64,000 nucleotides of DNA from Oscheius sp. JU75 (Eukaryota; Nematoda; Chromadorea; Rhabditida; Rhabditidae), in NCBI GenBank assembly GCA_037178855.1, contig JASJZC010000001.1, positions 1,116,001-1,180,000 of the forward strand, written 5' to 3'. Positions 46,245-55,969 of the stretch are shown piece after piece. The position numbers and the translations under genes are program-made. Position 1 is the first letter of the stretch. Each line of letters starts with the position of its first letter. The notes under the pieces were generated by a model that did no database searches, had not been told where the DNA came from, and was given only the letters and a program-made list of their open reading frames with translations.

Positions 46245-46473
46245 TCACCCTCCCTGTCCCTCTTTTACCACACAGATCTCGTCAGACTTGCATTTCTTCT
46301 TCCAGCAGGGGTTCAAGACAGGAATTACTCTCTTCTCTCTGACTGCTCTCTTCTTATGAGGAGTCTCAACAGCAGCTGTATGTCCTAGTTCTATTTCTTC
46401 GAGTAAACTTCCAGTTCCTACCGAATACTATGAGGAAACAGAGTAGAGCGAAGAGGAGAAAGAGACGGCTCAT
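46245..46473 (-). CDS. Small secreted cysteine-rich peptide, copy 2
   Basis: Exons 46422-46473 and 46245-46375 sum to 183 nt (60 residues). Signal peptide MSRLFLLFALLCFLIVFA; a basic segment (HKKRAVREKRV) with dibasic sites; then CWKKKCKSDEICVV, parallel to CKDKKCPEGKSCVPV of the copy at 47358. The first intron is in the same phase and place as in the other two genes. Confidence 0.7.
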
Positions 46474-46964
46474 TTTTGTTTACATTAGTATGGACTTGGT
46501 CAAGTTTTATCGTGATAGAGTGCTCAGGCTGATGGTAGTGACCAGATTAAGGGAATAAGTCGGCTGTTTACACTGTTCTGAATGCAAAATGTTTTGAAAG
46601 AGAAACAGACAGGAAGACAGTAGATAGAAAGAGACAAGAAGACAGAGACAGAGAGAAAGTAAGACCGAGAGGCAGAGAAGACAGTCCTTGTGTCCCACTT
46701 TTTCGAGGGGATTCCAAAAAATGTGCAGTCTCCGGACGAGTGCATGACGACCACATTCCCTCTGCCGAGAGAATGACCAAATCGACAATTCCCACCGGGT
46801 CTGATGGCCCACGCGCACATCCATTCAGCAGAAAGGTATTGCAACTGGAATTGTCATTCTAAACTGGTGGCGAGACGGTGCGGGAGAGCCTTTAGAACTT
46901 ATGAAAACTGACCTTTCTGGCTAACTAATACTTCTTATAGTGATTTTCAACTTTCAATGATCGA

Positions 46965-47013
46965 ACCTGGTAGCTGTTGCGCTGTAGTCGAACAGCTACC
47001 GACTGCGCCATGA
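46965..47013 (-). other. tRNA-like remnant
   Basis: On the minus strand GGCGCAGTCGGTAGC resembles a D arm and CAGGTTCGATC a T arm, but acceptor ends do not pair and the anticodon arm is abnormal. Probably a decayed tRNA or tRNA-derived repeat. Confidence 0.35.
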
Positions 47014-47357
47014 GGGACAAAGTTTGACACCTTCTTCACCCCGGGTACAGAAACCTAGACAGCAACCCGTAGCACAGTGAGAGATGCTCCTCTTAACAGG
47101 TCTCTCTCTGTCTTCCTAGCTCTTGATGGTAAGACATATACTTTTGACAATTTCCGGATTCCTCTCAATTGTTAAGCTGGTTGACGGAGACCGATTCCTG
47201 GTTTTTGTCGCTTACCCTCTGTGTTTTTATGACCCTCTATTCCAACAACACTCTATTTTGAAGCAGACATCTACCATTTTCCATATACTTATTCATACAC
47301 TTTCCATATCGGGAACAGTATAAAAGTAAAAGCATGTCTGTCACCAAGCAATCCAAA

Positions 47358-47595
47358 ATGTTCAAGTTCCTTTTCTTCTTCCTCTTCCTGGCTCTGTTTT
47401 TTAGCTCCGGTTAGTCAGACTTCGATAAAATTGGAAAACTCTTTAGCTACTGCCATCGATTTCCCTGAATTCCCTGGTTGTAAGGACAAGAAGTGCCCTG
47501 AGGGAAAGTCCTGTGTCCCTGTCATCACCGGTATTGGGTAAGGAAGGCATTTTTTCAGTAAAATATGCTATAGGGCCCATGCGGAGTGCCAGTAA
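47358..47595 (+). CDS. Small secreted cysteine-rich peptide, copy 3
   Basis: Exons 47358-47409, 47447-47537, 47574-47595 sum to 165 nt (54 residues). Signal peptide MFKFLFFFLFLALFFSS, nearly the same as copy 1, then CKDKKCPEGKSC and a last exon ending AECQ. Same three-exon layout and phases as copy 1. Confidence 0.75.
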
Positions 47596-47697
47596 GATTG
47601 CGAGGAAGACGATGACAAGAAAAGATACGAATAATAATAAAATTGCATTGCGATATTGCACTGTCGTCATATGTCTCTCAATCTCTGTTTCTCATTC

Positions 47698-47760
47698 TCT
47701 CTACTACTAAAACGCAATGATGTCTGTCTGTCCGTCCGTGCGTCACCACGAAGCAAAAGT
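47698..47760 (+). repeat. Dispersed repeat, Helitron-like 5' end (copy 2)
   Basis: TCTCTACTACTAAAACGCAA followed by a GTCTGTCCGTCCGTGCGTC run. This copy fits the TCTMTAYTAYY Helitron 5' consensus best. Same family as 3542 and 59873. Confidence 0.5.
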
Positions 47761-47953
47761 TGGCATGTCAAGTCGATAAGTTTGCTCTATAGTAAATTTT
47801 GGAACTTTTGCGATTGGGGAAAGTCTACATGTCCAAAACCTTACACAGATGGCAGAAGCTTATTATTATAGAAAAAATGTCAATAGTAAGCTGGCTTCTT
47901 GCAAGTATAATGAGTGTCTCTTGTCTCATTGCAGTCATGATCTCCCCACAAGC

Positions 47954-49461
47954 TCATGCAACAGAAGGACTTGTCAAAGTACATCTGAATTCGACATCCT
48001 CTTGTTTGTCTTGAAAAGTTACGTTAGCACAGTATATGTTGAGATCCGGAGGATTGCTAGTGTACTTCCAACACCAAGCTTCATAGTCAACCGGAGTCCC
48101 GTCAAAGTTCATCCAGACACTACCATTCCAAAACAGTCCAATGTAGGTCTCTGGGACAACAGTTCCAGCTCCCAGAGCTGACGCTTGTGTTGAAAAATAA
48201 GATAATAACCTACAATAAACAAAGTTGTTCTCTTCCCGGCTGTGTATAGATACCAAATGAGCCTTGTACAATTTACAGTCTGCTTCACCATCTATCACTG
48301 ACCGATTGTCGGCTGCACGGATTAGATAATAGCAGTTTCCCGAGAAGTAGATCCATCCGATATCGCATCGATTGGCTCCTTTGCTACAGATGTACTTCTG
48401 TTTAGCACTCTTGCAATTCACGATTATCCATTTTCCGGTGTTGCTGTCGAGTAGAACACAAGATGCGCTTGGTTTTTCTGCAACTTGGATATGTTCATGT
48501 TTCTGTTTCTCTGCTCACCCTTTCCTTGAAATTGTAAACTATTACCATTATCTGTCTCCCAGTTTGTGTATGTTAGCGGAGTACCATCAAGCCATGAAAA
48601 GTTCCCTGTCGAATTTACGTCATACAATCCGATCCAATACAGATTCGATGAAGGCAAATCTAGACAAATCTTCGGATTAGAAAAACTGAGCTTATTAGTC
48701 ACATTGTACAAAATTGTTTTCCTCTTCTGATGCGATCGATACCAGATTACCATTATCTGAGCATCGATCAGCTGCATCTTTAAAAGACTCATGTTCCTCA
48801 GAAACTTGGTAACACTTTCTTGTGGCTTTGAAAAAACGATAACCGAGAAGACATTCTCTATGAATACCTTGTGAACACAACATCAAGACTAACTCACGTC
48901 GAGTCCGGAGTGCCAACCGCCATAGATGAAACTAGTTCTCCAGTTAAGTTGGCATCCACTTCGGCTATGACAAACTGTCCGGAGGAAAAGACATTTGAGA
49001 TCTTCAAAGACGCGTCTATGCTATAAAAATCTACGTATCTCAATCTCTCGGTCTAACTTTCTCTCTATCCCTTTGTATTTTCGTACCCGTCTCTCGGCCA
49101 CTCTATCTCTCAGTCCCTAATATTCTGTTTTGTTCCAAATTAACAGGATTTATCGTTGTCCTGCCAAGTCCTATCAATATCTCACTTTCCTAGTCTTCCC
49201 GTCAGCTGCTCGCCTGTACTACTGCTCTCTAACACCTCGCTTCTGAATCTACCGAATCAGTTTATTTCTACAGTAACGCTTCTACCCTGTCTCTCCGAAT
49301 TTGCTGCATTCAGAATATAAAAGGTAGGCCATGCGTTGTTATACTTTTGGCTAGTGTACATGCAGTCACAGCTACTATGTATTCCTGGAAATAGACGTTT
49401 GGGTAGCATTAATTGACTCGCCAGGTGTTGTAATGAGGGCCAAAATGAGTTGAAACAGCAT
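47954..49461 (-). CDS. Secreted CUB-like plus two C-type lectin domains, paralogue A
   Basis: Starts at 49461 (MLFQLILALITT signal peptide; exon 1 49422-49461), uses a GC-AG intron (49385-49421), then a CUB-like region (SSCDCMYTSQKYNNAWP; FSSGQFVIAEVDANLTGE). CTLD1 lies in about 48430-48890: GYRFFKATRKCYQV, LVSIASEEENNFV, YWIGLYDV, FSWLDGTPLTYTNW. CTLD2 is about 47954-48420: YICSKGANRCDIGW, HLVSIHSREENNFV, TYIGLFWNG, CANVTF. Some middle exon limits are approximate. Parallel to the gene at 49672 exon by exon; tandem duplicates. CUB-CTLD-CTLD proteins are a known nematode clec architecture, often intestinal and immune-regulated. Confidence 0.85.
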
Positions 49462-49671
49462 TTCTGAATGATCAATGGGAGAATCTTACGCTTATCAGGT
49501 GCGAAAAGCCTCTAGTGCTAAAACTGATTAAAAAATTGTATCCATGTCGCTGTTCAAGGCCTCGTACTCGAACAAAACTTTATTATTATGCAATACATCA
49601 ATAGTATGCTGGCTTCTTACAAGTGTAGTGGGAACTTCTTTCCTCATCACAGCTGTGGTCTCCCCATAAAC

Positions 49672-51198
49672 TCATACAGCAGAATGATTTGTCGTAGTAC
49701 ATCTTAACTTGGTATACTTAGGCATATCGGAAAAAGTTACATGAGTACAATTCTTGTTGAAATCCGGTGGATTGCTTGTACGTTTCCCACACCAAGCACC
49801 ATAGTTCACATGAGTTCCGTCAAAGTTGGTCCAGCCAGTATCATTCCGGTACAATCCGATATATGTCTCATTGAAGCCGGTATCAGCTCCCAAAGCTGAG
49901 ATTTCTTATAAAAATAATCAAGGATACCTACCATAGATGAAGTTGTTCTCTTCCCGGCTATGTATAGAGGTTAGATGAGCATTGTATGAGATACAGTCGG
50001 CTTCTGCTTCTATCGACGAGAGGTTTTTGGCTGCTTGGAACGGACAATAGCAGTTTCCTGAGAAGTATTTCCAGCCGGTATCGCATCGATTGGCTCCCTT
50101 GCTACAGATGTACTTTTGTGTGGTGGAACAGCTGAGAGACAGCCATTTGCCGCTGTCGTGGTCGATAAGTCCACAGTCTTTTTGCGGTTCTCCTGAAAAC
50201 TGTCTCTCTGTCCCTGTTTCTCTATGCTTAGACCTACCTGTCCTCCAGTTCGTATACGTCACCGGAGTCCCATCAGGCCAAGAAAAATTTCCAGTCGCAT
50301 TGTTCAATCCTATCCAAGCTTGTCCCCATGAAACCAGAGCTAGAAAAACTTTTGTGGAGAGTACAGATCAGTTACTTTGAATGAAGCTGTTTTCTTCTTC
50401 CTTGGCAATCGAGACTAAAAAACCACCATCCTTCTTGCATTGCTCTTCGGCAGATGAGAAAGTTACCAGATTCTCAAAAACGTTGTAGCACTTTCGTGTC
50501 GCTTTAAAGAAATGGTAGTCGGCAGGGCAGTGACCAAAAACTGGCGATGTTTGAAGAGGATCGAGCCTTACTTACGTCGGACTGAAAGCCGGACTACCAA
50601 CGCCCATAGTAGCTATTACGGCTCCGCTTCCATTCGTTAAAACCTCGACAATAACAAACTGTCCAGTGGAGAATGCTTTTGAGGCAGAGACAGAAGAGTC
50701 AATCCTGAAGTTCGGTATGCTCTGTCCACTGCCACTTATACTCTCTGTCTCGCTGTCTTTTTCGTCGCTATGTCACTCTGTCTCTAACTATCCTTCTGTC
50801 TCTATGTCTCCCTCTGTTCACTCACCCCAAAGTCACAGGCTCGTACTTATTCCAGTACTTGTCCGCGTTGTAAATATTGATTTTACCAGTGGTAGTATTC
50901 TCCCAGACTCTTCGAACATAATTCTAAAATCTACTGATCTGGTGGTGGACAGTTACCCTACTCCAATCCCCCTGCGCGGATCTCCACTATCCAGAAGAAA
51001 ACGGCAGGTCCCGAAGCACGTCCTGTCTGCATCGTACTGGTTAGTAATCCAAAAGTTACTCATAGAAATTTCGGTTTCATTGTAGGCTTGATATTGGTTT
51101 GCGCATTCACAGATTGTATCGACCTCTGAAACTTCATTCAGGTCTGAAAAATGGACCTTACCATTTGTCGATAGAGCCAAGGTGAGGAGAAAGAGCAT
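49672..51198 (-). CDS. Secreted CUB-like plus two C-type lectin domains, paralogue B
   Basis: ATG at 51198 (MLFLLTLALS signal peptide). CUB-like domain: TICECANQYQAYNETEIS, NFWITNQYDADRTCFG, then across introns TGKINIYNADKYW and FSTGQFVIVEVLTNGSG. CTLD1: CPADYHFFKATRKCYNVF, FLVSIAKEEENSF, AWIGLNNATGNFSWPDGTP, then CGLIDHDSGKWLSL. CTLD2: ANRCDTGWKYFSGNCY, HLTSIHSREENNFIY, ETYIGLYRNDTGW, and an ending in NHSAV. Many N-glycosylation sites. No canonical EPN/QPD-WND set in either domain, so calcium-dependent sugar binding is doubtful. Confidence 0.88.
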
Positions 51199-51972
51199 TT
51201 TCAAGACAATGGCAGGAAGAGGTACCTTATCAAGTGCGATATTTTCGTGCGAGTCGTTTCTAAGAACTGGGCAAACAATAAGTGAGCTGAGTCATCTACT
51301 AGGGACTAGACTAGATAGTTCTTTGAAGCCGAATAACTTCCCATTTGAAGTCATGCCTGGAAGAGCCGATTTTAACTCAAACATGTCGATGTTGCAGCTT
51401 GGTTTCGGTCCTGCCTAAAAATATCTATGTGACTTCTTGCAACCTCAGTTTCGCACTCAAAATTTGATTTTCCGACCGTCCGATGATCTACAAAGCTGTA
51501 GCGCTTATCGAAATTGTCAATTTTGTAGAAAATCACACGACTCGAGCTCCTACTGTCCCGGCAAGCCGATTTCTTCAGATATAAAACTTTGTTTTACAGC
51601 TTTATTATGTTCTACAAAGTTGTAGCCCTTATCGAAATGTACAACTTAGCAGAACATCGCAACTCTGGAAAACCACGTCTTAAGATAGTTATAGTCCTGA
51701 AGAGCAATTTTCAAGCCAAAATTCTCTATGTGACACCTAACATAGGTATTACACCCTACCAGCCATCTCCGAAAGCCAAGCTCTAGAGCGCACCCAAAGT
51801 TGACTTGCCATCCAATTTAGGCAATAACTGTTTCTGAACAACACAATTTCTGGACAACATTATTAGGCTCGCTTCTGGTTCGTGGCCACAAACAAACAAA
51901 CATCCAAATAGAGTCCTCCACAGATGCCATCGCGCTTTAGTTAGCAGAGACGTGCAGCAAACTTTTATTCCA
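51199..51972. other. Intergenic with a dispersed hairpin-like repeat
   Basis: Positions about 51488-51525 and 51610-51655 carry related copies of CTACAAAGTTGTAGCCCTTA followed by TATCGAAAT...CAACTT...AGCAGAACA, partly self-complementary; a similar module is at 32216-32270. No gene seen. Confidence 0.5.
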
Positions 51973-52245
51973 TCACCATTGAGGACAAGGGTCTCTTATG
52001 CAACGAATTTCGCCAACAAGTCCAATGGCTCTCTTCCCACCTTGAGCTTCCTCATAAAATCCAGCATCCCTCTTTTTGAAATGATGGTCCAAATCAGCGG
52101 ATGGGTAGCTGGTGACTGAGACCATTGTGCTGCCGAGAATGGAGACGATCAGCACGAACCACGTTGATTGCAAGGGGCTAACACCTAGAAGTTGGCAGAT
52201 TGTCGAGAAAAAGACAGCTGGAGTGTGGATTGGCGAAAAAGGCAT
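51973..52245 (-). CDS. Candidate prepropeptide (neuropeptide-like precursor)
   Basis: 90 codons from ATG at 52245. A strongly hydrophobic segment (STWFVLIVSILGSTMVSV) would be the signal peptide, leaving an N-terminal overhang of about 27 residues; a splice acceptor-like cttctag inside suggests that the true start may be in another exon. The rest has prohormone architecture: SYPSADLDHHF-KKR-DAGFYEEAQGG-KR, then a C-terminal peptide ending CIRDPCPQW with two cysteines. GGKR would give an amidated peptide. No known peptide family recognised. Confidence 0.5.
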   Translation of the reverse strand: MPFSPIHTPAVFFSTICQLLGVSPLQSTWFVLIVSILGSTMVSVTSYPSADLDHHFKKRDAGFYEEAQGGKRAIGLVGEIRCIRDPCPQW

Positions 52246-52332
52246 AAAATGTATTGCCCGTTTCTGTTTTGCAGTCTGTAGTTTGAAACAGACTGCTTCT
52301 TGATAGTTGCAAACTCTCTCTGAAAGCTGAAA

Positions 52333-53250
52333 CTGTTGTCCTAGAGACCTACATTGGACTGTATCCAGATGGCAGCGACTGGATAAACTTCTCAGTCAAC
52401 TATGAAGCTTGATGTGGGAAATATACAAGCAAGTCTCCGGGTTTTAGCAAGAACTGTACTCGTGTAACTGCCAGATATCCGACACCAGATTAAAACTTGT
52501 TCAGGTGTAATACGACAGATTCTTCTGCTGCATGAATTTGTGAAGAGATCACGGTTGTAATAAGACCAGAGCAACTCACTGCGCCCGCAAGACGCCGGCA
52601 TACTATTGAAACTTTACATAATAATATGAGCGTTCCTAGGAAACACAGATACACAGAAGGACACAAAGACAGAGTGACAGAGACCGAGCCTTAATCTTTC
52701 TTCCGATGTCAAAAATATGATGTCCGTCCGTTTAAGCTGAGCTTAAAACCGATTTGTCGCGACTTTTACCACCTGATAAGAGAGTCTCGCCAACTGCTAT
52801 TGACCGATACTGAAGATGTTTATTTTGCATCAATTAGCGGATGAGGATGGGTATTCATTTACGATCAGGAACAAAAAAGACTTGGAGAAAAGGCAGCCAA
52901 ATATAGTACCGATATATTAAGGAATATGAGCTGCTGGAGTGGCCTAGTACAACATCTGGAACAATCAGCATCCATAAATCGGACAAGAATAGGAACAAAT
53001 TCGTGCCTGTCGTTTTGGGGTAAAAAGAAACTTTTCTCGGGACAGTATTGGATTGATTAATGTTACAGGAAATTTTTCGTGGCCAAATGATACTCGGACA
53101 GCTTTTACGAACTGGAAGACTGTGTAAATCTGTACAGTGAGACAGAGAAACAGAGAAACGGAGGGGACTTATTGTACAAGGCAGCCGAGCATCTCAGCAA
53201 TGGATGCCAAAACAGAATGCCACAGGATGGATGCTCATATGGCAACAAAC
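52333..53250 (+). pseudogene. Lectin (CUB-CTLD) pseudogene pieces, rearranged
   Basis: About 52333-52533 matches the last exon of the two lectin genes (ETYIGLYPDGSDWINFS, SKNCTRVT) with two in-frame stops; about 53045-53130 matches the CTLD1 exon (NVTGNFSWPNDTRTAFTNW). Both are on the plus strand but in the reverse of the gene order, so the copy was rearranged after inversion. Not functional. Confidence 0.8.
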
Positions 53251-53378
53251 CCCTTCTCAACTACTTTCCATCCCCCCCCCATTGTTTTTTGCGCAACGTA
53301 GTAAGTAACGTTATGAAACAGTTTGCTCGGGGAGAAACAGAGAGGCAGAGCGACAGTGCTAGGTACCAGTTCATTTTG

Positions 53379-53843
53379 TTATCCGCACTCAAAGAAAGGT
53401 TCATCAACGGAGCAGTAGCACTGTAGCCTGGAGATAGGGTCAGTGAAACGAGATCCCTTCTTGAAGAACTCGTTCTTCTCAATAGCGACACATCCGGAAT
53501 AGTCCAGCTTGATGACTAGCTCTCCTTTAGCATTCGTCGCCTTGACACACTTGTAAAGGAATCCAAGATGGTGATGGGTTGCCTCAGGAATGCTGTGTGA
53601 GCTGTCGATGGAAATCTCTCTCTTGTCCGGCGAGAGACAGGCTGAAAACTAACACTATCACTGTCACTGTCACTCACCTATAATATCGTAGACTCCCGGC
53701 TGGATGCATTTCAGTAGATAGAATGGATTGTCAGCTCGGTAAAAGCGCTCTCCCTCAATACAAGCAGCTGGATCCTTCCCCACCAGCTCTTGAGCAATTC
53801 CGGCTTCAATGAGAAGCCAGACTACCAGGAGAGGATAGTACAT
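53379..53843 (-). CDS. Secreted protein, MIG-18/FN1-like repeats
   Basis: Exon 1 53678-53843 and exon 2 53379-53641 sum to 429 nt (142 residues). Signal peptide MYYPLLVVWLLIEAGIAQ, then two cysteine-patterned modules (CIEGERFYRADNPFYLLKC, CLSPDKREISIDSS, LGFLYKCVKA, LDYSGCV) and a Cys-rich tail. The spacing (C, then G-x-x-Y/F, F-x-Y/L-x-C, then GC) is like the fibronectin-type-I-like repeats of nematode MIG-18/MIG-22-type secreted proteins; this assignment is by pattern and is moderate. Confidence 0.72.
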
Positions 53844-53999
53844 GATTGTTAGACGGATTCCCGCGTATTTCCTCAATCTATATAGCTATCAGACGGCGCT
53901 GTTACTTTGTGGGAACTGGCTATAAATTCGCCCCCAGAAAACATGAATCGTGACGATGACAGAGAGACTGTGAACAAGAGTATTGAGCACTTTATTAGG

Positions 54000-54054
54000 C
54001 TGTACTATGGGTATATGGCGAAGCACATCAGGCCCTCACATTGATTGGACAGAA
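54000..54054 (-). pseudogene. Ferrochelatase exon fragment
   Basis: About 55 bp matches, with roughly six mismatches, the exon-3 region of the ferrochelatase gene at 56995-57050 that encodes the CERLMCFAMYPQYS motif. Here the Gln codon has become a stop (TAG). A partial copy of the S1-like gene's 3' end (GAGCACTTTATTAG) abuts it. Nearby 54150-54215 (plus) resembles the nested gene at 56555-56615. Confidence 0.75.
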
Positions 54055-54279
54055 AACACAGCTGTCCCTTCAGAGGTAGAAATTGTTTACATCTTTCTCC
54101 CGAGAAAGGGCGTGAATCTTGGCTTGGGACCTTCAGATTAGAGAAGAACTGTCTCTGCCGCAAACACAGCTCACAGCTTCTACTGCTACCGCGACAACGT
54201 CGATGTCAACCACTATCCCTGTGTCCCTCTTTCTACCTCTCCACACACAAAATTGAGCACTTTATTAGTCACACCCATA

Positions 54280-54845
54280 CTACCAGTCGTGATCCTTGGT
54301 CAGTTCACTGCCATCAGCCTTGGCATAGTAGATTCCGTCTCCGCGAAGGAACCAGTTCTGATCTCCCCAGTGTCCCTTGTAGACGTCCCAATGGTTCGAC
54401 TTTCCGTCAGAAGTCGACACATCACACCAGAAGAGAGTACGACCGTCGATTCTTTCCTCTGAAGCAATCTAATAGAGAGTAAAGGTGAGAGAACTGACTG
54501 AACTTCCAGGCAAAGCCCTCTCCGTCATTCAGCTTCTGCTCATCGATCGTATCGTCTCCCGAGGCACAATTGGCAGTCACAACGACGTCCTTTCCCATTG
54601 TGTTGGTTACTCTCACGTAGCGTTCCTGATTGTTGGCCTTCAGGATTGTCTTGATGATGGCTCCGATGGCTCCGATGGCAGCGCCACCGACCAGACCTCC
54701 AGCACTGAGACTGCCGATTCCGAGGAAGGCAGCAGGACTGGAAAAATGGACTTGTATTGTATTTCTCTCTGTTCAGAACTCACATGCTGGCATCCGCCAC
54801 AGCGAAGCACAGAGCTGCTATGTAGAAACAATGGAAGACTTTCAT
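54280..54845 (-). CDS. Secreted S1-like protein with glycine-zipper segment, copy 1
   Basis: Exons 54784-54845, 54499-54737, 54280-54458 sum to 480 nt (159 residues). Signal peptide MKVFHCFYIAALCFAVADAS, then a Gly/Ala-rich hydrophobic stretch of about 30 residues (SAGGLVGGAAIGAIGAII) with GxxxG spacing, then a beta domain: VRVTNTMGKDVVV, NCASGDDTIDEQKL, GEGFAWKF, RTLFWCDV, HWDVYKGHW, QNWFLRGDGIYY. That order (V-x-V/I-x-N, C-x-S-x-D-D, L-x-x-G-x-x-F-x-W/F-x-F, T-L-F-x-C, V-Y) is the pattern of plant self-incompatibility S1 proteins. The role in an animal is unknown. Confidence 0.85.
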
Positions 54846-55178
54846 TTCGATTGAAACTGTCCTGACACTTTCAGGCAGCTCTTTTATACCGGAAGTTTTC
54901 ATGTGTTGGTATATTTTCATCGACAGTTTGATCACCAAACGAATCAAATCTGCAGTTTGTTCCGCATTACCTAGTCTCACTGCCTCGACAATTAGCTGTC
55001 CGATGCTTGGAGTGGGATCAAACTGTTTGTGGGTTTAAAAAAAAATTGTTATCTGGATCAAACTGTTTCTATTTTGGAAGTGCTATCTATATGGAAATGG
55101 CCTGCTTTGTGCGGTGTATGAACATCCTGGTTTGGTACATAAGGGCATCCAGAATCTTTCTGGACAGTTTCAATCGAA

Positions 55179-55780
55179 ATGAAAATCTTCCATTGTTTCT
55201 ACATAGCAGCTCTGTGCTTCGCAGTGGCGGATGCCAGCATGTGAGTTCTGGACAGAGAGACAGACAGACAGAGAATCTAAGAGACTGAGAGAAAGAGAGA
55301 CAATACAAGTCCATTTTTCCAGTCCTGCTGCCTTCCTCGGAATCGGCAGTCTCAGTGCTGGAGGTCTGGTCGGTGGCGCTGCCATCGGAGCCATCGGAGC
55401 CATCATCAAGACAATCCTGAAGGCCAACAATCAGGAACGCTACGTGAGAGTAACCAACACTATGGGAAAGGACGTCGTTGTGGCTGCCAATTGTGCCTCA
55501 GGAGACGATACGATCGACGAGCAGAAGCTGAATGACGGAGAGGGCTTCGCCTGGAAGTTCAGTCAGTTCTCTCACCTTTACTCTCTATTAGATTGCTTCA
55601 GAGGAAAGAATCGACGGTCGTACTCTCTTCTGGTGTGATGTGTCGACTTCTGACGGAAAGTCGAACCATTGGGACGTCTACAAGGGACACTGGGGAGATC
55701 AGAACTGGTTCCTTCGCGGAGACGGAATCTACTATGCCAAGGCTGATGGCAGTGAACTGACCAAGGATCACGACTGGTAG
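55179..55780 (+). CDS. Secreted S1-like protein with glycine-zipper segment, copy 2
   Basis: Exons 55179-55240, 55323-55561, 55602-55780 sum to 480 nt (159 residues), the mirror image of copy 1. Protein differences noted: Ile for Val at residue 3 and Ala for Thr at KDVVV(A/T)ANC. Intron 1 is 82 bp against 46 bp in copy 1. AATAAA is in the shared 3' flank (about 55793). The two genes start 333 bp apart and diverge, so they may share a promoter. It lies 190 bp upstream of the ferrochelatase start on the same strand. Confidence 0.87.
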
Positions 55781-55969
55781 TATGGGTGTGACTAATAAAG
55801 TGCTCAATTTTGTGTGTGGAGAGGTAGAAAGAGGGACAGTGACATTCTCTTCGTTCAAAGAGCCAACAAGAGTTCAGCTGCCCAAAACGAATCAGTTGAT
55901 AGCACCTGATGTAACTCACTCCCACCCAGTTGATAAGACCCTGTTATCTCCCTCTCTCCTAGTACAAGC

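Larger units (their letters stand above)
54221..55839. repeat. Large near-perfect inverted repeat
   Basis: Left arm about 54221-54868 and right arm about 55160-55839 are inverted copies covering a whole gene each, including the 3' flank with polyadenylation signal. Exonic differences seen are few (for example one base in each of GTGACTGCC/GTGGCTGCC and GCTGTGGCG/GCAGTGGCG); intron 1 is longer in the right copy because of a GAGACAGA expansion. The spacer is about 290 bp. Confidence 0.93.
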
